DNA of 64,000 nucleotides from Vicia villosa (lineage: Eukaryota; Streptophyta; Magnoliopsida; Fabales; Fabaceae). Both the position numbers and the translations under genes were made by a program. The stretch covers positions 112,818 to 176,817 of the forward strand of contig NW_026706245.1 in NCBI RefSeq assembly GCF_029867415.1. The letters are read 5' to 3'. This document shows positions 44,557-56,635 of this stretch, piece by piece; within the stretch, counting starts at the first letter, position 1, and each line of letters starts with the position of its first letter. The notes beneath the pieces were generated by a model that was given only the letters and a program-made list of their open reading frames with translations, was not told where the DNA came from and ran no database searches.

Positions 44557-47500
44557 GGCAAATGAATGCAGATCAATTGGCTGTGGTGAGCTTGCTTAAT
44601 GAAAGAAGTTTGGTTTCTTAGCCAAGAAGAAATTTTGAAAAGATCCTAAATGCAATGATGCATTTTCGGGCTAGCTTCCCCTATCCATTGATTCTATCTG
44701 ATCTTGGGGAACATTTCAGATGCAAAGTGAGCTCTAATTGGTTGGTGAGAAGATTCCTTGGGTGATTCATCAATTTGCCATAAATTCACAAATGTAATCA
44801 TTACATAATCACATGTTCTTGTTTTAGGAATCTTCTTCAATTATCATGGCATGGTGAAAATGAATGCATGGTATGTTTTCAGATGTGTTATGGGTCGTGT
44901 AGCATCCATATTTGAGGTCATGTGCACAAAATTTCAAAGTTCCAAAATGATGCATGACCTATAATTTCACTTCATGAGGCCAACTTTGAACAAGCATAAC
45001 TCTTAGCTCAAAATGAATTTGGAGAAGGTTGAACACAATTTGGAAAGCCCTAAACATCTACTTAAAATCATTAGTTTGGAGTTTCTTCAAAATCCTTTGG
45101 CAAATTTGTGAAAAATGAGGCCAAAGTTGGAAGAAAACTAGGTTAAAACACTTAGAAAAATTTCTAAGTGTTTATGACCTAAAACTCCAAAATTTCCAAA
45201 ACTCTTAAATGATTGATCTTTTGAAAAAAGTTCCTTTGTAAGATGTTGTTTTATTTTGCAAGATCTACAACTTTCATGTTGGAAGTTTTTTGAGTTGTGT
45301 AGGTGAAATTTTGAGTTCCCACAATGCCCTCAAAAACCCTAATTCCCGACTTTTTGCTCCTTGAAGATTCTTCTTGAATTTCTTTGGTCAAATGACTTTA
45401 ATATCCATATATTGATGATATTGATCCTTGAAAGTCATGGTTTGACCAAAAATCTTAAAAGTCAAAGGTGAACCCATACAGTTGACTTTTTCCAGATAAG
45501 GTGAAATTTTGGACTTTTGTGTAGAATCAAGATCTTCTCCTCAAATGAATGATGTAAATGGATTATATTGAGGTAGTAGAGGTTCTTGAATCATGTCTTG
45601 AGTTTTGGATCCATGCCCTGATTAAAAGTCAACTATCCTGGTGAATTAGGTCAAAAACCCTAAACCATATGAAAATAATGACTGTAGACCTTGAATTGAG
45701 GTGTGATGTCCAGTGGATCTTGTCATATGAGTTATTTAAAAATGATTGATGTCTTTGAATGATCCCCTGGGGCTTTTTAGGGTTTCCCAAAGGTGATCCC
45801 TGATTTTAGTCCTTGATAGGCTAAAAAACCCTAGTCTGGTGACCTGAGTAAACCTGTACTCAGATGACTGGGTGTCTAATCAATCATAGGTGAAATAATG
45901 AAGCTCTTGAGTCTTATGATTGTATTAGAGACTAATCCTTCTATTAATTGATCCTTTGCCTGAGTTTTCTTGTTTTTGAGCATCCTCGATTAAATGCCAG
46001 ATGAAGAAGTGACTGCTCTGGGTACTTGCTTTGACCTGATGAAAATCCTAAAGATATGTCATCTCAGGGGGGTCAAAAATTAGGGTATGACACAGATCAT
46101 GCAGCCATGCGTATCTAGGAGGGAGCGATAAATTTTCTTCTGTTATTACTTATTACTTTTTTCTCCAGTTTATGAATTTGCTTATTAATAGTCGTGTTTT
46201 TTTAAAATTTAAGGAGAGGGATTCCCAGAGGTTCTACAACCACTACCAAAATATTTTGGCTCTCGCGCAACCTGACCAGCCGTGGTTCTAGGATGTACTA
46301 GCATCTTTTGGCTTAAGGGACCTCTGTCATGTGGGCTACAAGACGATACTTAATGGGCTGGTGATGGCATTTGCAGAGAGATGGAATCCAGAGACATCCT
46401 CATTTCATCTTCCTCACAGTTAAATTACCATCACTCTTGATGATGTGGCACGCCTCCTGCATCTACCTATCAGGGGTACCGTCCTTGGTCACGGTAGGCT
46501 GACTAAGGAGCTAAGAGGCGATGGAGATGCTGATTGTTGAGCTAAGGGCTGATCCTGATGACACACTGGAGAAAGTGGAAAGGACCGCAGGGCCAATGTC
46601 AGGTTTGGCTTCTTGCAGCGGAGATATGATGAGGAGCTTGTTGCGGCAGAGGAGGCTGGTGGTAACGAAGTAGAGGCGCATATAAATAGAGATCGGGTGT
46701 TGAGATGTTACTTCCTATATTTGATAGGCACTCAGCTCTTTGTGGACACGGGCTCATCGTACACAGACGTCGTCTACCTGATGTACTTATCAGATACAAC
46801 ACGTACTCATGAGTACAACCGGGGAGCGGCTGTACAGGCGTACAACTACTATAAATTCAGAGAGGGATGCCCGTGGAAGGCAAGGACAGTGGCAGGAAAT
46901 TATACCCTTTTGGTGGTAACAATATTATACCCTTCTAATTATTATATATTTGTGATAGTACATTAAAACAACCGTGTTTTTTGTCCAGGCTTGGATACTA
47001 CAACACTTCCTAGACATTATTGGTTGGGGAGAGGTGCCTACATACACTGAGCTTATGCCGCGTGCCAGTGCATTCAGCCCCCTCAGAGGGAACCAGGTGC
47101 CGGATCCTTACAAGCGCGCACTTGATCGCATGGCTGCCGAGGACGTACATTATGATTGATGCTGAGCACCGTGAGATGGTTCTGTTTGATGAGATAACAT
47201 TATATATTGGATGGTTGGCCGCCAGCTCGACCATTATTGTATGTTATCTTCTGGAGCGCATCATGCGTCAGTTTGGCTACGCACATAGGATACTTCGCGA
47301 CCCTACTGTCTCCGCTCCTATCGCCATGACCTATTGGCAGTTAGATGACGTCTTTGCAGACTGGGGCTGCATCGAGGGGTACATCACCTTGTACTACAGA
47401 GTGTCACACCCGTACATGCTTCCCGCTGCACCCAGAGATTCGCCCAGACCAGCCCACGAGGAGATTCTCCAGACTCATTAGGATGAATTGAACCACACTC

Positions 47501-47632
47501 ATGATTTTCTTCCTTAGTGTCGTCAGATAGCTGACACGGGCATGGTAGGCATTGTAGATGGTTTATTCCTTGAGGGGTCTGAGCCAGAGGCAGAGCCCGT
47601 AGGGGGCGTGGTGGATGTAGAGGCGGAGAATC

Positions 47633-49024
47633 TTTGATGACCAAATTCAACATTCCTGAAAAATTCCATTTTGCTCTAACATCCAAGGTTTTGAGATTGG
47701 TGGATAAATAACTCTTGGTCCATTAAAGAGAGAATTCAAACTGCAGTGCCAAATCTTCTAAATGTGATATCCAAAGTGACAATTCCAGAGGTTGAAGCTG
47801 ATGATTTTCTGGTGTGGAAGAACTCTATTTATGGAAATCTGACTCTTAAGCTAGCTTATGATAGCATTATCAAACCCTGCTCTACAGTAGCCTAGAATTC
47901 TTTCCCTTGGGATATTGATTCACCTCCATCACATTCAATACTTGTTTGGAAATTTATGCACAAAAAAGTACCTGTAGATGACAACATAAAATTGAGAGGC
48001 TTCTCTTTCCCCTCAATGTGTAATCTTTGTTTAAAGAGTTGTGAAAATGTTGATCATGTTTTCTTTGAGTGCAAGTTTTCTAGGGATATATGGAGTTGGT
48101 TGGTTTAAACTCTCCAATTGAATATGGTGATTAGAACATTGCTGACTGCAAAGTAATCATTCAAAGTAATAGATCTCCTCAAGCTAAATCTGTTCTTCAA
48201 GCCTGCATTGTTTGTATTTTCAACTAGATTTGGCTTGCCCGAAACAGGGCCAGATTCGATGATGCAAAGCTGTATTGGAAATCTCGTGTAGCTTCAGTTT
48301 ATGCATAGGCTAGGATTGTTGGAAACAACACAAAAGTGACCTCCAATTCTGACATTTCTAATTTCTTCTTACTCAAAAAGTTTAACATTTGTTTGAATCC
48401 TAGGAAAGCTATACAACCGCTTGAAGTCCTTTGGACTCCTCCTCTTAGGGGCTAGATCAAATGTAATGTTGATGGTGTTGCGGTTGGTAGGCCGAGTTAT
48501 GCTGCGTGTGGTGGAATATTTCGAGATCATATCGCTGAACATGTCTTGAGCTTTTTGTGATTTTCTTGGCTGCAGTTCTTCGGAAATTGCTGAGCTTATA
48601 GCAGCGTTGATGGCTATAGAGCTAGCCAAGGAGTAGAGCATTACTAAACTATGGTTTGAAATAGATTGTGCTTTGGTTGTGAATATTTTCAGGAATCCCG
48701 ATTTGGTGCCTTGGAAGATTCGGTCTAGTTGGCTTTTATGTATGGATTATACGATAAAAATAGATTTCATGATCACACGTGTATTTAGAGAAACCAATTT
48801 TTGTGCGGATTCCTTGGCTAGCATTGGATTAAAGATCAAGAAATTTAGTCTATTACATTTTTGTTATGAAGATATCATTAGAGAATACTTGTTAGACAAG
48901 CAGGATACCCCTCGTTTTAGGATTTCTCATTAAGGGGTCTTTGTTTGGTCCCCCTTGTGTTTGTGTAATCTCTTTCCTTTGTTTAATGTTATCTTCTCTT
49001 TTTGGTTTAAAAAAGAAAAAAGAA
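47633..49024 (+). mobile_element. 5'-truncated LINE with C-terminal RNase H
   Basis: The broken frame includes zf-RVT-type sequence (DDFLVWKNSIYGNLTLKLAY, then VWKFMHKKVPVDDNIKLRG, CNLCLKSCENVDHVFFEC with its CxxC...HxxxxC pattern; 47790-48090). An RNase H domain follows (CNVDG at 48459-48476, then EIAELIAALMAIELAKE, LWFEIDCALVVNIF and NFCADSLASIGL; to about 48860). A short 3' UTR runs to an A-rich tail at 49006-49024. The 5' end is truncated, so EN and RT are missing. It lands directly on the end of the plant mobile domain pseudogene. A clear target duplication was not found. Several stops show it is dead. Confidence 0.85.
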
Positions 49025-49639
49025 AACCCCATCCCCACCTTTATTATAAGGCCCAAGGTTCTCCATCCAAGCCATGATATTATTCAAATTTAATCTTCCA
49101 CGAAATTTATACAACTTCTACAAATTTTGAAATATTGTTTTCAAACAAAAACTATTGATACCAATAAGCTTTATATTATATATACCTTTATTCTTTACCT
49201 TTTGCAACTTCACTTTTCTTCAGAAATTTTTCTTCTTCAATTTTTTATTTGAATTTTTTTAAGCAAGATATATTGATAGAATAAAAGCTCAAATCGAGAT
49301 TACAAAGAAACGGTCAAAACCGCGGGACAAAATTGTCCACCAAATGAAATCTAACTTAAGTTAAACAAATAATTTTTGTCAAACTCATAAAAGTTACAAT
49401 TGACTTGAGCAATATTCCCAATAAACGTCCACCTCCAAATCAACACTTTGACACCCCAAACCACATCACGGGTGTTCCAAACAAAATCCCGGGTGTCCCA
49501 ATTGGCTTGAAATTCATTCTTATATGTAGGAATGAAATTCATTCTTCTTTGTTCTTTGCAATCTCATTTTCCTTCGATCAACAACTTCATATACAATTTC
49601 TCAATATCCAACACATTAAAAACACAACATAAACATGCA
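49025..49639. other. spacer
   Basis: AT-rich, no gene recognised. Around 49430-49520 CACCCCAAACC, GGTGTTCCAAAC and GGTGTCCCAAT form short direct repeats. Confidence 0.35.
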
Positions 49640-49800
49640 AGAATATATTAGGAAGCTGTGATTGATGCTGATTAAAAAAATGTTAAGAGGACTAGCAAGA
49701 ATATATGTGAAGCTATGATTTATGCTCATTAAAAAAATATTGTTAAGAGGACTAGCAAGAATATATGTGAAGCTATGATTTATGCTCATTAAAAAACATT
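49640..49800. repeat. ~62 bp tandem repeat, about 2.5 copies
   Basis: The unit contains GTTAAGAGGACTAGCAAGAA, then TATATGTGAAGCTATGATTT and ATGCTCATTAAAAAA. The last two copies are nearly identical. Frames across it show a repeated SINHSF peptide and are artefacts. Confidence 0.85.
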
Positions 49801-51227
<1,427 letters not shown>

Positions 51228-51390
51228 ATCATATGAGAATGACTTTTTTATATGAGAATGAATCTGAACCATTGGATTTTAAAATAAATGGTGGAGATTA
51301 TGTGTGAATATTTTTTTCTCTCTCCTCCATTAATAAAATAAATGATGTAGGAGAGAGAAAAAAAAGATTCACATGAGAACAATGAATCCC

Positions 51391-51534
51391 AACCATTAAA
51401 TTTTGATTTCGTTGATTTGAATGGACTGGATTGATTTCTCTTTCTATGTTGATTTAAAATAAATACTAAGTATCATGGAAAGAGAAACTAATCTAGTCCA
51501 TTAAAATCAACAAAATCAAAATTTAATGGTCGTG
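51391..51534. repeat. hairpin (inverted repeat) between AT tracts
   Basis: CCATTAAATTTTGATTTCGT and its continuation TTGATTTGAATGGACTGG pair with CTAGTCCATTAAAATCAA and CAAAATCAAAATTTAATGG further on. The loop is about 40 bases. The surrounding 51225-51590 looks like a MITE-size unit. Confidence 0.65.
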
Positions 51535-51585
51535 ATTCATTATTCTCATTTCTCACAATAACCAAGTATTCTCACTTGAGTCGTC

Positions 51586-51589
<4 letters not shown>

Positions 51590-51614
<25 letters not shown>
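51590..51614. repeat. (TA)n microsatellite
   Basis: Short TA tract directly beside the MITE-like element. Confidence 0.9.
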
Positions 51615-51619
<5 letters not shown>

Positions 51620-51813
51620 TTACTCCAAGAGTAAGTTTAAAAGACTTACTCCACATGTTGACCATTAATTATTTTTAATACAATGACTAAAAATGATAAT
51701 AATTAAATGTGGAGAGAGAAAACTATCACTTATTATATTGACCATTAGATTTGCAAGAATTAATAGTCAAGATCGGGAGTAAGTCTTTTAAACTTACTCT
51801 TGGACTAAGAATA
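51615..51813. mobile_element. MITE-like element, 199 bp
   Basis: The ends TATTCTTACTCCAAGAGTAA... and its near-perfect complement ...TTACTCTTGGACTAAGAATA form ~38 bp terminal inverted repeats (one mismatch in the first 12). No coding capacity. A TA or TAT target is possible but cannot be separated from the adjoining TA tract. Confidence 0.75.
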
Positions 51814-51819
51814 AAAACT

Positions 51820-52330
51820 CGAGTTTCTTTATTTCAATAAAAACTCGTTTTTCTTAATTATCGTAAAAACTCGATTTTCTGTATTTCCAAGATAACTCGA
51901 TTTTCTTTATTATTGAAAAAACTCAATTTTTTGTATTACCGTGAAAAACTCAATTTTCTATATCACCGTTAAAAAACTCGATATTTTGTATTTCCATAAA
52001 AAACACTCGATTTTCTATGTTACTGTAAAAAACTTTATGTTCTGTATTTCCAAGAAACCTCTATTTTCTTGATTACCGAAAAACTTGATTTGCAGTATTA
52101 CCGTAAAAAATTGATTTTCTATTTTACTGTAGAAAAATCGGTTTCCTATATTTCCATAAAAAAAACTCTATTTTCTGTTTTACTGTAAAAAAAAGAAAAC
52201 TTGATTTTCGGTATTACCATAAAAAACTTGATTTTTCATATTTTTTGAAAAAAACTAGTATTTCTTTAACAACGTTAAAAACTCAATTTTCTGTCTTATA
52301 AAAAAACTCATTTTTCTATATTATCATAAT
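51820..52330. repeat. CTCGATTTTCT minisatellite
   Basis: About 17 units of ~28 bases of the type ACTCGATTTTCTGTATTACC with GTAAAAA. The part from about 52050 onward is closely similar to 18665-18925, unit by unit, so the two loci share a common source. Confidence 0.85.
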
Positions 52331-52436
52331 AAACTCAAATTTATTATTACTCAAAATCCACAAAACATTATAAGAATCACATAAATTGGAAAACCTTGCT
52401 TTTATCCAACTACAATATATCTCTCTTTGAATGCAT

Positions 52437-52549
52437 TCATACATAGAATTTCTCAAGCTCATTATCACTTTCATCACAATCAGTTTCATCAACATCAGAT
52501 AAAGGTTCAAATTCAATATCCACGTCTATCTCTATTGGACAATCAAATA
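52437..52549 (-). pseudogene. NAC exon 2 fragment (copy F)
   Basis: The minus strand encodes FDCPIEIDVDIEFEPLSD and an acidic tail ending ELEKFYV with a TGA stop at 52437-52439. This is the end of exon 2 in copies A, B and G. The GFVLCRI part, the intron and exon 1 are absent. It lies ~0.5 kb from the next NAC copy. Confidence 0.8.
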
Positions 52550-53013
52550 TGTAACTTTTTTAATATATATTTTATATGGAAGAAAGTAGTTTTTTTACAT
52601 TTATTCATTGAAGATATAAAAATGAAATTAAAATTTACTTTCAAATGGTATACAGTTTTGACAAATTTAATATATGATATTTATTATATAGTATTCATTA
52701 TTACTAAAAGACAACTCATAAATTTTAGACCCCAAACTAAAATCCCAAAATAAAATAAGTGTAAAATGTACAAAGAAATAAGTTGCAACAATCAAAATAT
52801 AAAAATAAACAAGAAAATAAAAGTAAAAAACAAATTTGCAAAAAAAGAATAAAATATACAATAGAGATCACAACATAATAGTCCGACAAAATTGTGTAAT
52901 AATTGACAAATTTATTATTACTCAAAATCCACAAAACATTATAAGAATCGCGTAAAAATAAACTAGAAACTCATGCTTTTATTCAACTACAACATATTTC
53001 TCTTCTAATGCAT
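52550..53013 (-). other. 3' flank of NAC copy G
   Basis: Same duplicated block as at 10381-10808. No separate gene. Confidence 0.5.
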
Positions 53014-53648
53014 TCATACGTCGAATTTCTCAAGCACGTTATCACTTTCATCACAATCAGTTTCATCAACATCAGATAAAGGCCCAAATTCATTATCCAC
53101 GTCCATCTTTATTGGGCAATCAAATATTCTACAAAGAACAAAACCAGCCTGCAAAATAATTAATTGAAAGTCGTTAGAAGTTAACCAAAGTTACAAAACT
53201 ATGAAAAGAGTTAGTTTTCTCAAATATGATACCTGAGGATTGTCTGCCAAAGCATATTCATTCATAGTCCAATTAGTTCTTTCTGAATCATTTAGGGATT
53301 TTCCAAGATAGAAAACAAAGAGAGTTTTAGTTCCTAAAACTACGTTATCTGCATTAGTAATATTACGGACATTCCTTTCTTCTTCCAAAACCCGGTCTTG
53401 CAATGTCTTCTTTCCTCGTTAATTTTTGCAGTAAAACAATACCAGTGCCAGTGCCTACCATTGTAGATTGAATAGGATGACGCGGGAGACAATTCGAAGG
53501 GATTAGAGTCATATAAGTTCATCTCTTTAATCATGTGTGAGCCATTGAAAATATGGAGCTCTTCGTTATTTTTGTTGGCAAGGTAATAGCCAATAAGAAT
53601 CTCATCATTAGGCATGAAAACAACACCAGGTGGAAGAAAAGCGGCCAT
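53014..53648 (-). pseudogene. NAC copy G, one-base frameshift
   Basis: Exon 1 (53233-53648) is 416 bases against 417 in copies A and B. One T is missing near 53373-53377, in the codons just after GFWKKKG, so the frame leaves the NAC domain there. Otherwise splice sites, intron and exon 2 (53014-53148, AGFVLCRIF, acidic tail ending EKFDV) are preserved. The rest is nearly identical to copy A, so the lesion is recent or an assembly error. As it stands it would give a truncated product lacking subdomains D and E. Confidence 0.85.
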
Positions 53649-54240
53649 TTCAAATGAAATGAGAGACAAAGTTAGAGATATTTTGAATTTAGTGTGAGAT
53701 GATAAAGATGATAAGCTCCCTGATCAGAGCAAACTCCAATAAAAATAGATTAATATTTGATCATGATCTCAGCCAGCCTGTCTGCAATAAACATATGCAT
53801 ATTGATGATCTCAATTAACATATTATATTGTTTTAAAATCAAAGGGATTGAAACTAGTTTAGAGAGAAATGAAATGATAGATATTGGATAAACAAAGAGA
53901 GCAGAATGAATATAAATACCAGCAAAAATGTGCCAGAAAGGAAATAGTTTAGAGATATTATTCCTTTAATGTTGAAAATTTTGTTAATTAACTGTTTCTT
54001 TTTTAATGAAAAATATTCATTTATAACGTTAATGAAATTCTTTTTTTGGAACTAAATTATATTTTTGTTGGAGTTAAATAAATGAGTGTTTATTATTTTT
54101 AGAATTAAATAATTAAAATTCCTTCTTAGAAATTTGACTAATTTTTTAAAAAAATTCTATCTTTAACAATTTGACTAATTTTTAAAAAAAATTCCTTTTT
54201 AGAATTAAATAATTAAAATTCATTCTAATACAATTTTTTT
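53649..54240. other. NAC upstream flank and AT-rich block
   Basis: 54037-54150 matches positions 1-110 of the window closely. No gene. Confidence 0.5.
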
Positions 54241-54383
54241 ATTCTATGAAAACAAATGTAATCACTTTTCTCTTTAACTGGTCTATTAACTAAACTTTGC
54301 TCTATTAATAATATTCTGTGAGATTTTTCCATATAAACTATTCGTTGACCATTCTACTGATTTCTAACAATTTATTATTGTAG

Positions 54384-54530
54384 GCATCTCTATAATTCAC
54401 CTTGCAGACCATGCTGGACTATACATGCTTGAAACTACTCTAGTTGCACTTTATGATATAAGCTTGGATAAGATTCTAGATAAAGCTGCAAGCAAGGTTA
54501 TTTGTTCTAAATTCTCTAAGATGATGCTAC
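54384..54530 (+). pseudogene. HD-ZIP III (REVOLUTA/PHABULOSA-type) exon fragment
   Basis: After a good acceptor (TTTATTATTGTAG) one frame reads LADHAGLYMLETTLVALYDI, SLDKILDKAASKVICSKF and SKMM. This is the MEKHLA-domain segment of class III homeodomain-leucine zipper proteins, whose members read FANQAGLDMLETTLVALQDI and then IFDESGRKAICSDFAKLMQQ. Only this ~49-codon exon is present. It stops matching at about 54530, where NAC-flank sequence starts. No homeodomain, zipper or START domain is nearby. HD-ZIP III proteins control meristem and leaf polarity. This piece is a relocated fragment and not a gene. Confidence 0.82.
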
Positions 54531-54875
54531 ATGTAACTAGAGTTATTATGAATTCTTAGTGTGAGTTGTTGAAGATCATAAACTCCCTGATCAGAGCAGA
54601 CTCCGATACTCCAATTAATATTTGTTCATCTCAGTCTACAGCATGATCGGTAAGCATGCTTGTGATTAAAGTATACATATTAATGATCTCAACGAATATA
54701 TTATATATTGTTTTAAAATCAAGGAAATCGAAACTACCAAGATCAGAACAAAATATAGATGCAAAATAAAATGTTGCTCACCATAACCAATGTAGATACA
54801 AGCACCTTCCTTTGTGATTTTCTTACTCGTACTGGCTTGGATTAGAGACAAAAAAAATAATTCGAAATTGGCTAA
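54531..54875 (-). repeat. copy of NAC upstream flank
   Basis: Nearly identical to 11917-12245, upstream of NAC copy A. No NAC coding sequence is attached on the expected side; the HD-ZIP III fragment is there instead. Confidence 0.7.
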
Positions 54876-55782
54876 GTATGGAAAGTCAAACTTTTGACTT
54901 TTTGATTCTTGATTGATTTTCTTGATTTTCCTTGATCAAATGACTTCATATATCATATATTGATGATTTGAAACTTCAAAAGTCATGGTTGACCAAAATT
55001 CCCCAAAAGTCAATGGTGATCTTGTACAGTTGACTTTTTCAGACGAATCGCGTTTCTGGAGATTTCAAATGAACCAGGCTATCCTCACCAAATGAAAGGT
55101 ATGAGTGGATCACATTGAATTATTAGAGGACCTTGAGACATTGTTTAAGTTGTGACACCATGTTCTGATTAAAAAGTCAGTGGTTCAGGTGAATTAGGTC
55201 AAAAACCCTAATTGTCGACCTGATGAAATTGATGACTGTGGATCTTGAATTGAGATGTAATTTCCAATGGATATTGTCATAAGGATTATTTGAAGATGAT
55301 TGAAACCTTTGAGTGATTCCCTGGAAATTTTTAGGGTTTCCTAAATGTGATCCCTGATTTCAGTCCCTGATAGTTCAAAAACACTAATCTGATGATTTGA
55401 AATTTCACTGTTGATCAGTCCCTGTGTAGGAGATGTCTTGAGTCAATAGATTAGGTCAAAATGATGTACTTGGGGTCTTGAGGTCATGTCCCAAGTTATT
55501 AGGTCAAATCCTGAGCAAAAGTCAGGGGTATGCTATCTTCAGTCAAAACCCTAATCTGGTTGATTCAAAGTCCCTGAGCTTGTTGAAATGAATCTTTGAG
55601 GACCAAATGTTGACTGTTGATGAAGATGGTTCTTTTGAGATGAAGGGAGAACAAAACCCTAATTGTTACTTGTACTGATGAGTGATTTCTTGTTTAAACC
55701 CTGTTGAGTCACAAGCAGCAAACACAAACTATGCAATTTGTTAAAGATGCAAATGATGCATATGCAAATGATATGAGGTGGT
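54876..55782 (-). mobile_element. Ogre-type LTR fragment
   Basis: Resembles 45340-46000 of the solo LTR and 58390-58900 of the other LTR. Shared words include AAAGTCATGGTTGACCAAAA, GTTGACTTTTTC and AATTAGGTCAAAAACCCTAA. The left edge joins NAC flank sequence abruptly, and the right edge is cut by the Ogre element that starts at 55783. Confidence 0.75.
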
Positions 55783-56040
55783 TGTAACTCGGTTTTTTGA
55801 GGCGAACTGACTCCTTGCTCTCTTTTTTTTATTATTTTATATTTTTTACAAGAGTCGCCACCGACTTTTATTTTATCCAACATTTAGGAAAGGCATAAAA
55901 GAACAGGAAAGAGCTTTTGACATATTTTGGGTTCGGGGGGTTGGTTATACAAAGGGAAGGTTTTAAGCACCCTTTGTATCCATGGTTATCCATGGGCTCT
56001 TAATTGCTTAGCTCACTTTTGATTTGAAAATAGAAGAAGT

Positions 56041-56635
56041 GAAGATGACGAAAACATAAACAATGCGTCCAAATGGACAAAGAAAAAAAATAGCGGAAGC
56101 ATAAATAATATGTCCAAATGGACAAAGAGAAAATAGCGGAAACATAAATAATATGTCCAAATGGACAAAGAGAAAATAGCGGAAACATAAATAATATGTC
56201 CAAATGGACAAAGAAAAAATAGCGGAAACATAAATAATATGTCCAAATGGACAAAGAAAAAAATAGCAGAAATATAAATAATATGTCCAAGTGGACAAAG
56301 AAAAAAATAGCAGAAATATAAATAATATGTCCAAGTGGACAAAGAGAAAATAGCAGAAATATATATAATATGTCCAAATGGACAAAGAAAAAATGACAGA
56401 AACATAAATAATATGTCCAAATGGACAAAGAAAAAATAACAGAAACATAAATAATATGTCCAAATGGACAAAGAAAAAAATAACAGAAATATAAATAATA
56501 TGTCCAAGTGGACAAAGAAAAAATAACAGAAATATAAATAATATGTCCAAGTGGACAAAGAAAAAATAACAGAAATATAAATAATATGTCCAAATGGACA
56601 AAGAAAAAATAACAGAAACATAAATAATAAATAAT
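56041..56635 (-). repeat. 43 bp satellite-like array in LTR, 13 units
   Basis: Unit of the type ATAATATGTCCAAATGGACA followed by AAGAAAAAATAGCGGAAACATAA, 43 bases. It has no stop in any of the three minus-strand frames and 43 is not a multiple of three, so three overlapping frames of 213-232 codons stay open. They encode the same hydrophobic repeats (FGHIIY, WTYYL, HLDILF) in rotation. This is not evidence for a protein. Confidence 0.92.

Larger units (their letters stand above)
40031..46092 (-). mobile_element. Ogre-type (Ty3-gypsy Tat) solo LTR, 6.06 kb
   Basis: On the minus strand it begins TGTCATACCCTAATTTTTGA and ends GACCACCACA. The 5-bp target duplication CAGAT is at 40026-40030 and 46093-46097. 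There are no second LTR, primer site or genes, so it is a solo LTR. LTRs of 5-6 kb are characteristic of Ogre elements, abundant in Fabeae. Its start matches that of the 3.2 kb LTR at 55783-58976 (TGTTGCACCCCAATTTTTGA), which supports a common clade. Inside are degenerate repeats: GCCCAAGGTTGAGGCTGACTC-like words about eight times in 40580-41470, GGAGGCTAACCCTTTCCAGG about six times in 41560-41860, and TTCACCGGGAATAAT four times in 42320-42800. A TATA box and two tRNA-like modules are listed separately. Confidence 0.85.
39658..47632 (+). pseudogene. Plant mobile domain (MAIN-like) gene, broken by Ogre solo LTR
   Basis: A proline-rich N-terminal region (39658-39880, then a frame change) leads to DPIDASLLTGYAD at 40030. 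Here 6,062 bases of LTR intervene. The frame resumes at 46098 as HAAMRI then a stop. After a probable intron (about 46132-46214) come FYNHYQNILALAQ, FGLRDLCHVGY, the hallmark FAERWNPETSSFHLP, ITITLDDVARLLHLPI, then LQRRYDEELVAAEEA, RCYFLYLIGTQLFVDT and later AWILQHFLDIIGWGEVPTY and LLERIMRQFGYAHRI. This is the plant mobile domain, shared by MAIN/MAIL1-like nuclear proteins and by transposon-encoded relatives. Several stops and frameshifts exist besides the insertion, so it was already decaying or was transposon-borne. It ends where a LINE starts at about 47633. Confidence 0.83.

Noticed and set aside
44239..44565. 108-codon ORF in the Ogre LTR (MERAWMLGSIGNLL...)
   Set aside because: It is on the strand opposite to the LTR, overlaps the TATA region and contains repeated words (LQQLQSE type) from local repeats; no domain.
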